Assembly (NCBI RefSeq): GCF_030719295.1
Contig: NZ_CP120997.1
Coordinates: 4,847,501 to 4,911,500, forward strand
Direction of reading: 5' to 3'
Length of the DNA: 64,000 nucleotides
Source of the DNA: Streptomyces sp. Mut1
GTDB taxonomy: Bacteria; Actinomycetota; Actinomycetes; Streptomycetales; Streptomycetaceae
A program made the translations under genes and the position numbers. The notes under the pieces were generated by a model that saw nothing but the letters and a program-made list of their open reading frames with translations, was not told the origin of the DNA and searched no databases. Below are positions 24,734 through 32,013 of this stretch, one piece after another (positions within the stretch are counted from its first letter, which is position 1; every line of letters begins with the position of its first letter).

Positions 24734-25421
24734 GGCGACCGGGGGCCACGAGGGCCCGGAGCGCCGGGTACGAGTCGTGCTCGTCGACGACCACCGGATG
24801 TTCCGCACCGGAGTACAGGCCGAGATCGGCCGCACCGAGGAGACCGGCGTCGAGGTCGTCGGCGAGGCGGCCGACGTCGACCAGGCGGTCACCGTCATCA
24901 CGGCGACCCGCCCCGAGGTCGTCCTCCTCGACGTCCACCTCCCCGGCGGCGGCGGCGTCGAGGTGCTCCGCCGCTGCGCACCCCTGATGGGCACAGCGGA
25001 GAACCCGGTGCGCTTCCTCGCGCTGTCCGTCTCGGACGCCGCCGAGGACGTCATCGGAGTCATCCGGGGCGGCGCCCGCGGCTACGTCACCAAGACGATC
25101 ACCGGCACCGACCTGGTCGACTCGGTCTTCCGGGTCCAGGACGGCGACGCGGTGTTCTCGCCCCGCCTGGCCGGCTTCGTCCTCGACGCCTTCGCCTCCA
25201 CGGACGCGCCCCCGGTCGACGAGGACCTCGACCGGCTGACCCAGCGCGAGCGCGAGGTGCTGCGGCTGATCGCCCGGGGCTACGCGTACAAGGAGATCGC
25301 CAAGCAGCTGTTCATCTCGGTGAAGACGGTCGAGTCCCACGTCTCGGCGGTCCTGCGCAAGCTCCAGCTCTCCAACCGCCACGAGCTGACCCGCTGGGCC
25401 ACCGCCCGCAGGCTGGTCTAG
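24717..25421 (+). CDS. LuxR/NarL-family response regulator
   Basis: A 234-residue regulator partnered with the preceding kinase (17-bp overlap). The receiver domain (about 17-140) has VVLVDDHRMFRTG, the phospho-acceptor Asp in VLLDVHLPGGGG and the conserved Lys in GYVTKTI. The C-terminal LuxR helix-turn-helix reads LTQREREVLRLIARGYAYKE then VKTVESHVSAVLRKLQLSNR. Probable targets are its own divergent promoter region and the PspC/LiaF-like gene. The gene ends 46 bp before a convergent acetyltransferase. Confidence 0.93.
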   Translation: MNGTTEATGGHEGPERRVRVVLVDDHRMFRTGVQAEIGRTEETGVEVVGEAADVDQAVTVITATRPEVVLLDVHLPGGGGVEVLRRCAPLMGTAENPVRFLALSVSDAAEDVIGVIRGGARGYVTKTITGTDLVDSVFRVQDGDAVFSPRLAGFVLDAFASTDAPPVDEDLDRLTQREREVLRLIARGYAYKEIAKQLFISVKTVESHVSAVLRKLQLSNRHELTRWATARRLV

Positions 25422-25467
25422 GGCCGGCCCGCCCTCCGGGCGAACGACGGGAATGTGACGACAGGTC

Positions 25468-26235
25468 CTAGGACCCTTCCGGGTCGAGCGAGATGTTCAG
25501 CTTCTCGCCGGCCCTGCGGAAGCCGATCGACGCGTAGATCCGCTCCACGTCGGCGTCGCCCGGCTCCAGCCACACCACCCGGCAGCCCCGCTCGAACGCG
25601 GTGCGCGTCAGGTGTGCGGAGAGCGCCGCCCCGATGCCCCGGCGGCGGAAGTCCGCGCCCACCGCGAGGCCCGCCAGCTCGGTGAGCCCGTCGACCGGGA
25701 CCGAGCAGCCGCCCGCGCCGACCGGGGTGCCCTCGACGGTGGCGAGCGCGGCGACCCCGCCGCCGGCCGCCGCGTCGCGCAGCCAGGCGGCCGTGCCGTC
25801 CTCGGGTTCGCCGGTCCCGCCGTAGCCGAGGTGCTGGACGAGGGCCGCGGCGTCGAACTCCGCGTCGGTGGCGGGCTCCGCGACGGCCAGGTCCGCCACC
25901 GGCTTCGGGGCCAGCAGGTCACCGGGGGCGCAGGCCAGGATCGGGGCGCGGTTCTCGACGGTGAACCCGGCGGCGAGCAGCGCCGGTTCGACCGCCGGGG
26001 CCCAGCCGGGCAGGAACTCCAGGCGCGGCATCCGGTCCAGGTCGCGGAAGGCCGCCACGAGGGCGTCGAGTTCGCCGGGGGTCGGCTCCGCCCCTTGGTC
26101 GGGGATGGCGTAATTGGCGTACTTCAGGGACCAGTCCGGGTTGTAGCGGATCGCGAACGGGCCGACGCGGACATGGTCGGGGGAGCGGAGCGTGAGCGTG
26201 CGGGCGTGGGTCTGGACGTCGATGTCCAATGACAT
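25468..26235 (-). CDS. GNAT-family N-acetyltransferase
   Basis: A 255-residue protein. The C-terminal half is a GNAT acetyltransferase: the acetyl-CoA motif A reads LAVGADFRRRGIGAALSAHL (about 187-206), followed by YASIGFRRAGEKLN. The N-terminal half (VGPFAIRYNPDWSLKYANY) may be a degenerate second GNAT-like domain, as in two-domain members. The acceptor substrate is unknown. It converges with the response regulator, and the 42 bp to the next minus-strand start hold no signal. Confidence 0.82.
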   Translation of the reverse strand: MSLDIDVQTHARTLTLRSPDHVRVGPFAIRYNPDWSLKYANYAIPDQGAEPTPGELDALVAAFRDLDRMPRLEFLPGWAPAVEPALLAAGFTVENRAPILACAPGDLLAPKPVADLAVAEPATDAEFDAAALVQHLGYGGTGEPEDGTAAWLRDAAAGGGVAALATVEGTPVGAGGCSVPVDGLTELAGLAVGADFRRRGIGAALSAHLTRTAFERGCRVVWLEPGDADVERIYASIGFRRAGEKLNISLDPEGS

Positions 26236-26277
26236 GCGTGGGTGTCCTCACGGCGGTTGGGCTCGGAAGCCGGGAGC

Positions 26278-27324
26278 CTATGCCACCCGGGTCGCCCCCG
26301 CGAAAGGCATTTCGTTGATCGGCGCGACCCGGACCGGGGCCCCCGGGCGTGGGGCGTGGATCATCTGCCCGTTGCCGATGTACAGGCCGACATGGGTGAC
26401 GCCGGAGTAGAAGAACACCAGGTCTCCCGGGGCCAGTTCGGACCGGGAGACCCGCCGGCCCGCGTTGATCTGGGTGTACGTGGTCCGGGGGAGCGAGACC
26501 CCGGCCGCGCGCCAGGCGGCCTGGGTGAGGCCCGAGCAGTCGAACGAGGCGGGCCCGGTGGCGCCCCAGACGTACGGCTTGCCCAGCGCGCTGTAGGCGA
26601 AGGCGACGGCCTGGGCCGCGCGCGCGTTGGGGGCGGCGACCGCGCCGCGCGGGGCGCCGCGGTCGGCGTGGCCGGCGCCCCGGCCGTCCTCGGAAGCGGC
26701 GTAGGCGGCGCGCTCGGCGGGGGAGAGGCGGGCGAGCAGGCGCCGGGCCTCGGCGAGCTTGGCGCGGACGGTCGCCCGGTGCTCCTTCAGGGCGGCCTGG
26801 CGGGCGGCCAGCTCGGTCAGCTTGTCGGCCGCCTCGGCGCGCACCTGGGCGATGTCGGCGACCTGGCGCCGCACCGAGCCGAGTTCCGCCGCCCGGCGCT
26901 CGTCGGCCCGCTCCACGTACGAGGCGCGCCGGAGGTACTGGTCGGGGTCGGAGGAGAGCGCCAGCTGCACGGAGGGGTCGATCCCGGCGGAGCGGTACTG
27001 CGCGGCGGCGTACGAGCCGAGGGCGTCCCGGGCGGAGTTGAGGCGGCCGGTCCTGCGGGCGGCCTCGTCGCGCAGGGCGTCGACCGACTTCGCGGCTGCG
27101 GCCGCCTCGGTCTTCGCGCCGTTGTACTTCTCGGTGGCGGCCTCGGCCTCCCGGTACAGCCGGTCCACCTGGGCCTTGACCTGGGCGGCGGTCGGGGCCG
27201 GGTCCGCGTGCGCGGCTCCGGGCAGCACGGCGGCGGTCGCGGCTCCGGCGAAGGCGAGGGTCGCCGCGGTGCGGGCCGCGGAGCCGGTGTACAGGCGCTG
27301 CCTGGGCTTGCGATGCGCTGCCAC
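26278..27324 (-). CDS. Secreted NlpC/P60 peptidoglycan endopeptidase
   Basis: A 348-residue cell-wall hydrolase that likely cuts D-Glu-mDAP bonds in peptidoglycan stems. The GTG start at 27324 is followed by a signal peptide (to about residue 41, AHADPAP), a long coiled coil (about 45-205), and a C-terminal NlpC/P60 domain. The catalytic Cys is in SFDCSGLTQAAW, the His in VTHVGLYIGNG, and the third residue is probably the His in MIHAPRPG. It is a paralogue of the next gene. Its 5' leader contains GCCGGTAGACC and GGAAGGA but lacks the riboswitch core seen in front of the paralogue. Confidence 0.92.
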   Translation of the reverse strand: MAAHRKPRQRLYTGSAARTAATLAFAGAATAAVLPGAAHADPAPTAAQVKAQVDRLYREAEAATEKYNGAKTEAAAAAKSVDALRDEAARRTGRLNSARDALGSYAAAQYRSAGIDPSVQLALSSDPDQYLRRASYVERADERRAAELGSVRRQVADIAQVRAEAADKLTELAARQAALKEHRATVRAKLAEARRLLARLSPAERAAYAASEDGRGAGHADRGAPRGAVAAPNARAAQAVAFAYSALGKPYVWGATGPASFDCSGLTQAAWRAAGVSLPRTTYTQINAGRRVSRSELAPGDLVFFYSGVTHVGLYIGNGQMIHAPRPGAPVRVAPINEMPFAGATRVA

Positions 27325-27629
27325 GAGGGCGGGCGTCCTTCCGTGCGACTGCCCGGCGGGGTCTACCGGCGGGCTTCATCGGCGGTCCGGCCAGGACAGT
27401 GTCCGGGTACGGCCGCCGGGAAGGGACGCTAATCCGAGGACACGGTCGGGAGTCGTTTTGACGCCTATTGCCTGCTCTTGGCGTGGCATTGTCGCCGGGC
27501 GATCGTGAATGGCCATGAATGACAACAAAAATTGCCGCAGATTCAGGCAATAGGTACATCTGTCATTTAATTGTCCGTACGCCCCACCTGGGTGACGGGC
27601 GCCGGGACGCCCGGGGCTATGGTGCGGCC
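27325..27629. other. Divergent 305-bp spacer with an 11-bp inverted repeat and AT-rich core
   Basis: This spacer between the NlpC/P60 gene (minus) and the small membrane protein (plus) contains CCTATTGCCTG at 27464-27474 and its exact reverse complement CAGGCAATAGG at 27544-27554. An AT-rich core around 27508-27570 is unusual for this chromosome. It probably holds both promoters. No gene is seen. Confidence 0.6.
27618..27623 (+). promoter_or_regulatory. -10 element TATGGT, probable leaderless start
   Basis: TATGGT ends 6 nt before the ATG at 27630 and there is no Shine-Dalgarno sequence, so the small membrane protein is likely translated from a leaderless mRNA. Confidence 0.45.
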
Positions 27630-27983
27630 ATGCGCGTACTCATCGATTTCGTCGTCGCCCTGCACATCATCGGCATCGCCGCCCTGCTCGGCGGTTTCCT
27701 CGGACAGATGAAGGCGATGAAGGCCGGCACGGCCCGGTTCGTCCCCGGAATGCTGCACGGTGCGCTGACCATGCTGGTCACCGGAGTCGCCCTGGTCGGG
27801 CTCGACCAGGCGGACGACCACCCCGTGAACAACGTCAAGATCGGCATCAAGCTGCTGATCCTGGTCGTGATCCTCGGGCTGGTCTACGTCAAGCGGGACG
27901 AGGAGAAGGTCGGCAAGGGCCCCTTCGCGGCGGTCGGCGCCCTGACCGTCGCCAACATCTTCATCGCCACGCTCTGGACCTGA
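27630..27983 (+). CDS. Small integral membrane protein (117 aa)
   Basis: A 117-residue protein with four hydrophobic helices (VLIDFVVALHIIGIAALLGGF, MLHGALTMLVTGVALVGL, IKLLILVVILGLVYV, and the C-terminal VGALTVANIFIATLW). It resembles the small integral-membrane proteins common in actinobacteria, without a known activity. ATG 27630 has no ribosome site but lies directly after a TATGGT -10. It lies between the two NlpC/P60 genes and is transcribed against the second. Confidence 0.78.
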   Translation: MRVLIDFVVALHIIGIAALLGGFLGQMKAMKAGTARFVPGMLHGALTMLVTGVALVGLDQADDHPVNNVKIGIKLLILVVILGLVYVKRDEEKVGKGPFAAVGALTVANIFIATLWT

Positions 27984-27993
27984 GGAACGCCCC

Positions 27994-28019
27994 GGGCCGG
28001 CCCGCTTTTGGACCGGCCC
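27994..28019. terminator. Hairpin between convergent genes
   Basis: GGGCCGG (27994-28000) and CCGGCCC (28013-28019) can pair around a loop containing CTTTT. It is placed to serve both the small membrane protein and the minus-strand NlpC/P60 gene. Confidence 0.45.
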
Positions 28020-28029
28020 CCTTCCCCGG

Positions 28030-29166
28030 TCAGGCCGGGCGCACGCTTCCGTAGATCGGCATGTAGTAGATCGACTCCTCGCGCACGTTCGCCCCGGGCT
28101 TCGGCGCGTGGATCATCATCCCGTCGCCCTTGTAGATCCCGACGTGGCTGATGTCGTCGTAGAAGAAGACCAGGTCACCGGGTTGGAGATCGGCCGTGGC
28201 GATCCGGGTCCCGACGTTCACCTGGTCCCAGGTGGTCCGCGGTATGTCGACCCCGGCCGCCTTCCACGCCGCCTGGGTGAGCCCCGAGCAGTCGTACGAG
28301 GAGGGGCCGGTCGCCCCCCAGACGTACGGCTTGCCGATCTGGGCGCGGGCGAACGCGAGGACCTTCTCCGCCTTCGTGGACGCGCTGGAGCCGGAGTCCG
28401 AGCCGGAACCCGAACCCGTCTCCGTACCGCCGCCCGACTCCTCGGCCTTGCGCTCGGCCTCCTTCTTGGCGGCGGCCTGCTTCTTCGCCAGCTCCTCCGC
28501 CTTGCGCTTGGCCTCCGCCTCCTTCTTGCGCTCCAGCTCCGCCAGGCGTGCCTTCTCCTCGGCGGTCAGCTTCGACAGCAGCGTCCGGGCCTCGGTCAGC
28601 TTGTTCTGGACGTTCTGCTTGCTGGTGCGCAGCGCGGTCTGCGACTCGGTGAGCGTCTCCAGGCTCTCGACCGCCTGGGCGCGCTGCTTGGACGCCTTCG
28701 CCTGCTGCGTACGGAACTCGTCGACCGCCTGCTGCTGGCGGTCGGCCATCCGGTTCATCAGGTGGGTCTGGTCGAAGAACGACTGCGGGTTGTCGGCCAG
28801 GAAGAACGTCGCGGTCGGCGCGAGGGCGCCGTCGCGGTACTGCGCGGCGGCGTAGTTGCCGAGCGTCCTGCGCGCGTCGTTCAGCTTCGCGGTGCGCTTG
28901 GCCACGTCCTCCAGCAGCGTGTCGACCTTGGTCCGCTGCTTGTCCGCGGCCTCCTTGGCCTGGTTGTACTTCTGGGTCGCGGTGCCCGCCTGCCGGTAGA
29001 GGTCGTCGACCTTCTTCTGTACGTCCTCGATGCTGGGCTTGGGAGCCGGGGCGGCCATCGCGCTCTGCGAGGACAACAGGGTGACCGTCGCGAGCGCGGC
29101 GGAGGTGAGCCCCACGACAGGGGCGGCGGAGCGCACCCGGGGGCGCGGTTTGCGATGCGACGCCAA
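28030..29166 (-). CDS. Secreted NlpC/P60 endopeptidase under riboswitch control
   Basis: A cell-wall hydrolase of 378 residues if started at TTG 29166. The upstream ATG 29175 directly abuts GGAAGGAG, leaving no spacing, whereas TTG lies 9 nt beyond it and aligns with the GTG start of the paralogue (xASHRKPRPR versus xAAHRKPRQR). It has a signal peptide to about residue 40 (SAMAAPAPK), a long coiled coil with an AEAKRKAEELAKKQ segment, a Gly/Ser linker and a C-terminal NlpC/P60 domain with the catalytic Cys in YDCSGLTQAAW and the His in ISHVGIYKGDG. An upstream c-di-AMP riboswitch should switch it with osmotic or cell-wall state. Confidence 0.92.
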   Translation of the reverse strand: MASHRKPRPRVRSAAPVVGLTSAALATVTLLSSQSAMAAPAPKPSIEDVQKKVDDLYRQAGTATQKYNQAKEAADKQRTKVDTLLEDVAKRTAKLNDARRTLGNYAAAQYRDGALAPTATFFLADNPQSFFDQTHLMNRMADRQQQAVDEFRTQQAKASKQRAQAVESLETLTESQTALRTSKQNVQNKLTEARTLLSKLTAEEKARLAELERKKEAEAKRKAEELAKKQAAAKKEAERKAEESGGGTETGSGSGSDSGSSASTKAEKVLAFARAQIGKPYVWGATGPSSYDCSGLTQAAWKAAGVDIPRTTWDQVNVGTRIATADLQPGDLVFFYDDISHVGIYKGDGMMIHAPKPGANVREESIYYMPIYGSVRPA

Positions 29167-29184
29167 GGCCGGCATCTCCTTCCG

Positions 29185-29325
29185 TGGACCGCCTACCGGG
29201 TTAGCTGTCGGGTTCGGGCGGAACGGAAGGCTGCCCTACGGTCCAGTGGGGACGCGGACCGATTCACCCCGGTGATGCGTGTGGGTCCCCGGTTCCGGGC
29301 GGGCCCGGATTCGGCGTGGACGCCC
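29185..29325 (-). ncRNA. c-di-AMP riboswitch (ydaO/yuaA class)
   Basis: On the minus strand the order of conserved blocks fits the actinobacterial ydaO class: CGCCGAATCC (29316-29307), GGAACCGGGGACCCAC (around 29296-29281), GGGGTGAATC (29270-29261), GGGCAGCCTTCC, then CCCGAACCCGACAGCTAACC and CGGTAGGCGG (29219-29190). The 5' GCC and 3' GGC can close helix P1. It sits directly before the NlpC/P60 start, a known target class for this switch, where c-di-AMP normally turns expression off. Confidence 0.88.
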
Positions 29326-29456
29326 GCTCGGCGTGGGTCGCCTCTGGGGGTACGGGCCGTCCGAACGAGCACGCTAACCAACGCGGGGTGCCGCTGGGAA
29401 GCTTGATGTTCGATATGCCCGATACATTTTCGTGACCTTTTCGGAGCGGGGCCGAG

Positions 29457-29478
29457 TGTCAGTGGGGGGCTCTAGACT
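29457..29478 (+). promoter_or_regulatory. DNA-damage (RecA-NDp / PafBC-type) promoter of pcrA
   Basis: TGTCAGTG (29457-29464), an 8-nt spacer and TAGACT (29473-29478) match the tTGTCRgtg-N8-TAnnnT motif of the LexA-independent actinobacterial DNA-damage promoter, apart from the leading T (here G). The -10 ends 9 nt before the pcrA ATG, so the 5' leader is only a few nucleotides long. Confidence 0.75.
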
Positions 29479-29487
29479 CGGGGAGCG

Positions 29488-31959
29488 ATGAGCAGCCTCT
29501 TTGACGACAGTTTCCTGACCGGCCTCCAGTCCGAGGAGGAAGGGCCCCCGCCGCCCCCCGAGGACTCCGCACCCGAAGCGGTGCCGGAGGACCTTTTCGC
29601 GGGCGTGTTCGACGGCCCGCCGCCGCGCGACGCGTACTACCGCGACGGTGCCCACCGCCCCGTCATCGACCCCGCGGCCCTGCTCGACGGGCTGAACACC
29701 GAGCAGCGCGCCGCCGTCGTGCACGCCGGGTCCCCGCTGCTCATCGTCGCCGGGGCCGGCTCCGGCAAGACCCGGGTGCTGACCCACCGCATCGCCCACC
29801 TCCTGGCCGAGCGCGGTGTGCACCCCGGCCAGATCCTGGCGATCACCTTCACCAACAAGGCCGCCGGCGAGATGAAGGAGCGCGTCGAGCAGCTGGTCGG
29901 GCCCCGGGCCAACGCCATGTGGGTCATGACCTTCCACAGCGCGTGCGTCCGCATCCTGCGCCGCGAGTCGAAGAAGCTCGGCTTCACCTCCTCGTTCTCG
30001 ATCTACGACGCGGCCGACTCCAAGCGGCTGATGGCCCTGGTCTGCCGCGACCTGGAGCTGGACCCGAAGCGCTACCCGCCGAAGTCGTTCACGGCCAAGG
30101 TCTCCAACCTCAAGAACGAGCTCATCGACGAGGAGACCTTCGCCGGGCAGGTCGCGGGGGGTACCTCCCATTCGGGCGAAGCCGAGAACGGGGGAGGTTT
30201 CGAGAAGACCCTGGCCCAGGCGTACGCGATGTACCAGGCCCGGCTGCGCGAGGCCAACGCGCTGGACTTCGACGACATCATCATGACGACGGTCCACCTG
30301 CTCCAGGCCTTCCCCGACGTCGCCGAGCACTACCGCCGCCGCTTCCGCCACGTCCTGGTCGACGAGTACCAGGACACCAACCACGCCCAGTACACCCTCG
30401 TACGCGAGCTGGTCGGCCCGGCCGGTCCCGAGGACGCCCCCGCCGAGCTGTGCGTCGTGGGTGACGCGGACCAGTCGATCTACGCCTTCCGGGGCGCGAC
30501 CATCCGCAACATCCTCCAGTTCGAGGAGGACTACCCGGACGCGACGACGATCCTGCTGGAGCAGAACTACCGCTCCACCCAGACGATCCTGTCCGCCGCC
30601 AACGCGGTCATCGAGCGCAACGAGAGCCGCCGCCCCAAGAACCTGTGGACCAACGCCGGCACCGGCGCCCGCATCACCGGCTACGTCGCGGACACCGAGC
30701 ACGACGAGGCGCAGTTCGTCGCCGAGGAGATCGACCGCCTCACCGACGCGGGCGACGCCAAGGCCGGAGACGTAGCCGTCTTCTACCGGACGAACGCGCA
30801 GTCCCGTGTCTTCGAGGAGATCTTCATCCGCGTCGGCCTGCCCTACAAGGTCGTCGGCGGAGTGCGCTTCTACGAGCGCAAGGAGGTCCGGGACGTCCTG
30901 GCCTACCTCCGGGTCCTCGCCAACCCCGAGGACACCGTCCCCCTCCGCCGCATCCTGAACGTGCCCAAGCGCGGCATCGGCGACCGTGCCGAGGCGATGA
31001 TCGACGCCCTGTCCCTGCGCGAGAAGATTACCTTCCCGCAGGCGCTGCGCCGTGTGGACGAGGCGTACGGCATGGCCGCCCGTTCGGCCAACGCCGTGAA
31101 GCGGTTCAACACGCTGATGGAGGAGCTGCGCACGGTCGTGGAGTCCGGCGCGGGCCCTGCCGTCGTGCTGGAAGCGGTCCTGGAGCGTACGGGCTACCTC
31201 GCCGAGCTCCAGGCATCCACCGACCCGCAGGACGAGACCCGCATCGAGAACCTCCAGGAGCTGGCCGCCGTCGCGCTCGAATTCGAGCAGGAGCGCGGCG
31301 AGGAGGAGGGGGCGGGCACCCTCGCCGAGTTCCTGGAGAAGGTCGCGCTCGTCGCCGACTCCGACCAGATCCCCGACGAGGACGAGGACGGCTCCGGCGT
31401 CATCACGCTGATGACCCTGCACACGGCGAAGGGCCTCGAATTCCCGGTGGTCTTCCTGACCGGCATGGAGGACGGCGTCTTCCCGCACATGCGGGCGCTG
31501 GGCCAGGTCAAGGAGCTGGAGGAGGAGCGCAGGCTCGCGTATGTCGGCATCACCCGCGCCCGCGAGCGCCTGTACCTGACCCGCGCGGCCATGCGCAGCG
31601 CCTGGGGCCAGCCCTCGTACAACCCGCCGTCGCGGTTCCTGGAGGAGATCCCGGACCAGCACCTGGAGTGGAAGCGCAAGGGCCCGATGGCCGCCCCCGC
31701 CGGGCCGACCTCCGGCATCACCTCGTCGCTCTCCGCCTCCCGCGCCCGCTCCGGCCCTTCGGGCTTCGCCACCCGGCGGACCTCGGACCGGCCGACGATC
31801 ACCCTGGTGGCGGGCGACCGGGTCACACACGACCAGTTCGGTCTGGGCACGGTGACGGCGGTCGAGGGCGTCGGCGACCAGGCGAAGGCCACGGTCGACT
31901 TCGGCGACGACCGCCCGAAGAAGCTGCTCCTGCGGTACGCGCCGGTGCAGAAGCTCTGA
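29488..31959 (+). CDS. pcrA: ATP-dependent DNA helicase PcrA/UvrD
   Basis: An 823-residue superfamily 1A helicase, 3'-5', acting in nucleotide-excision repair and plasmid replication. An acidic 60-residue N-terminal extension precedes LNTEQRAAVVHAGSP (Q motif). Then come Walker A VAGAGSGKTRVLTHR, motif Ia TFTNKAA, Walker B LVDEYQDTN, motif III GDADQSIYAFRGA, motif IV QNYRS, motif V TLHTAKGLEF and motif VI YVGITRARERLYLTRA. The C-terminal basic tail ends in the Tudor-like RNA-polymerase-binding domain (VTHDQFGLGTVTAVEG). Codons about 222-236 are a palindromic in-frame insert. A DNA-damage promoter lies just upstream and a terminator follows. Confidence 0.97.
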   Translation: MSSLFDDSFLTGLQSEEEGPPPPPEDSAPEAVPEDLFAGVFDGPPPRDAYYRDGAHRPVIDPAALLDGLNTEQRAAVVHAGSPLLIVAGAGSGKTRVLTHRIAHLLAERGVHPGQILAITFTNKAAGEMKERVEQLVGPRANAMWVMTFHSACVRILRRESKKLGFTSSFSIYDAADSKRLMALVCRDLELDPKRYPPKSFTAKVSNLKNELIDEETFAGQVAGGTSHSGEAENGGGFEKTLAQAYAMYQARLREANALDFDDIIMTTVHLLQAFPDVAEHYRRRFRHVLVDEYQDTNHAQYTLVRELVGPAGPEDAPAELCVVGDADQSIYAFRGATIRNILQFEEDYPDATTILLEQNYRSTQTILSAANAVIERNESRRPKNLWTNAGTGARITGYVADTEHDEAQFVAEEIDRLTDAGDAKAGDVAVFYRTNAQSRVFEEIFIRVGLPYKVVGGVRFYERKEVRDVLAYLRVLANPEDTVPLRRILNVPKRGIGDRAEAMIDALSLREKITFPQALRRVDEAYGMAARSANAVKRFNTLMEELRTVVESGAGPAVVLEAVLERTGYLAELQASTDPQDETRIENLQELAAVALEFEQERGEEEGAGTLAEFLEKVALVADSDQIPDEDEDGSGVITLMTLHTAKGLEFPVVFLTGMEDGVFPHMRALGQVKELEEERRLAYVGITRARERLYLTRAAMRSAWGQPSYNPPSRFLEEIPDQHLEWKRKGPMAAPAGPTSGITSSLSASRARSGPSGFATRRTSDRPTITLVAGDRVTHDQFGLGTVTAVEGVGDQAKATVDFGDDRPKKLLLRYAPVQKL
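30155..30198. repeat. Palindromic element inserted in frame in pcrA
   Basis: CCTCCC (30164-30169) and GGGAGG (30192-30197) flank TTC/GAA and GGG/GCC pairs around a CGAA loop, making an imperfect stem-loop. The GGGGTACCTCCC start and GGGGGAGG end resemble a small palindromic repeat I recall as recurrent in Streptomyces genomes. It encodes a Gly/Ser/Glu/Asn-rich loop (AGGTSHSGEAENGGGFE) in a place where helicases are variable. Confidence 0.6.
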
Positions 31960-31970
31960 GACGCGTGTGA

Positions 31971-31997
31971 CGGCCGGGGCCCCGAGGGCTCCGGCCG
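31971..31997. terminator. pcrA terminator
   Basis: CGGCCGGGGCC (31971-31981) pairs with GGCTCCGGCCG (31987-31997), 11 bp with one G-U pair and a 5-nt loop, 11 nt after the pcrA stop. It lies just before the convergent M23 gene end. Confidence 0.75.
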
Positions 31998-32013
31998 CCG
32001 GCCGCTCACCGGC

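Noticed and set aside
25421..25468. Possible terminator between the response regulator and acetyltransferase genes
   Set aside because: Only a 5-bp CGCCC/GGGCG stem with a 3-nt loop; too weak to list.
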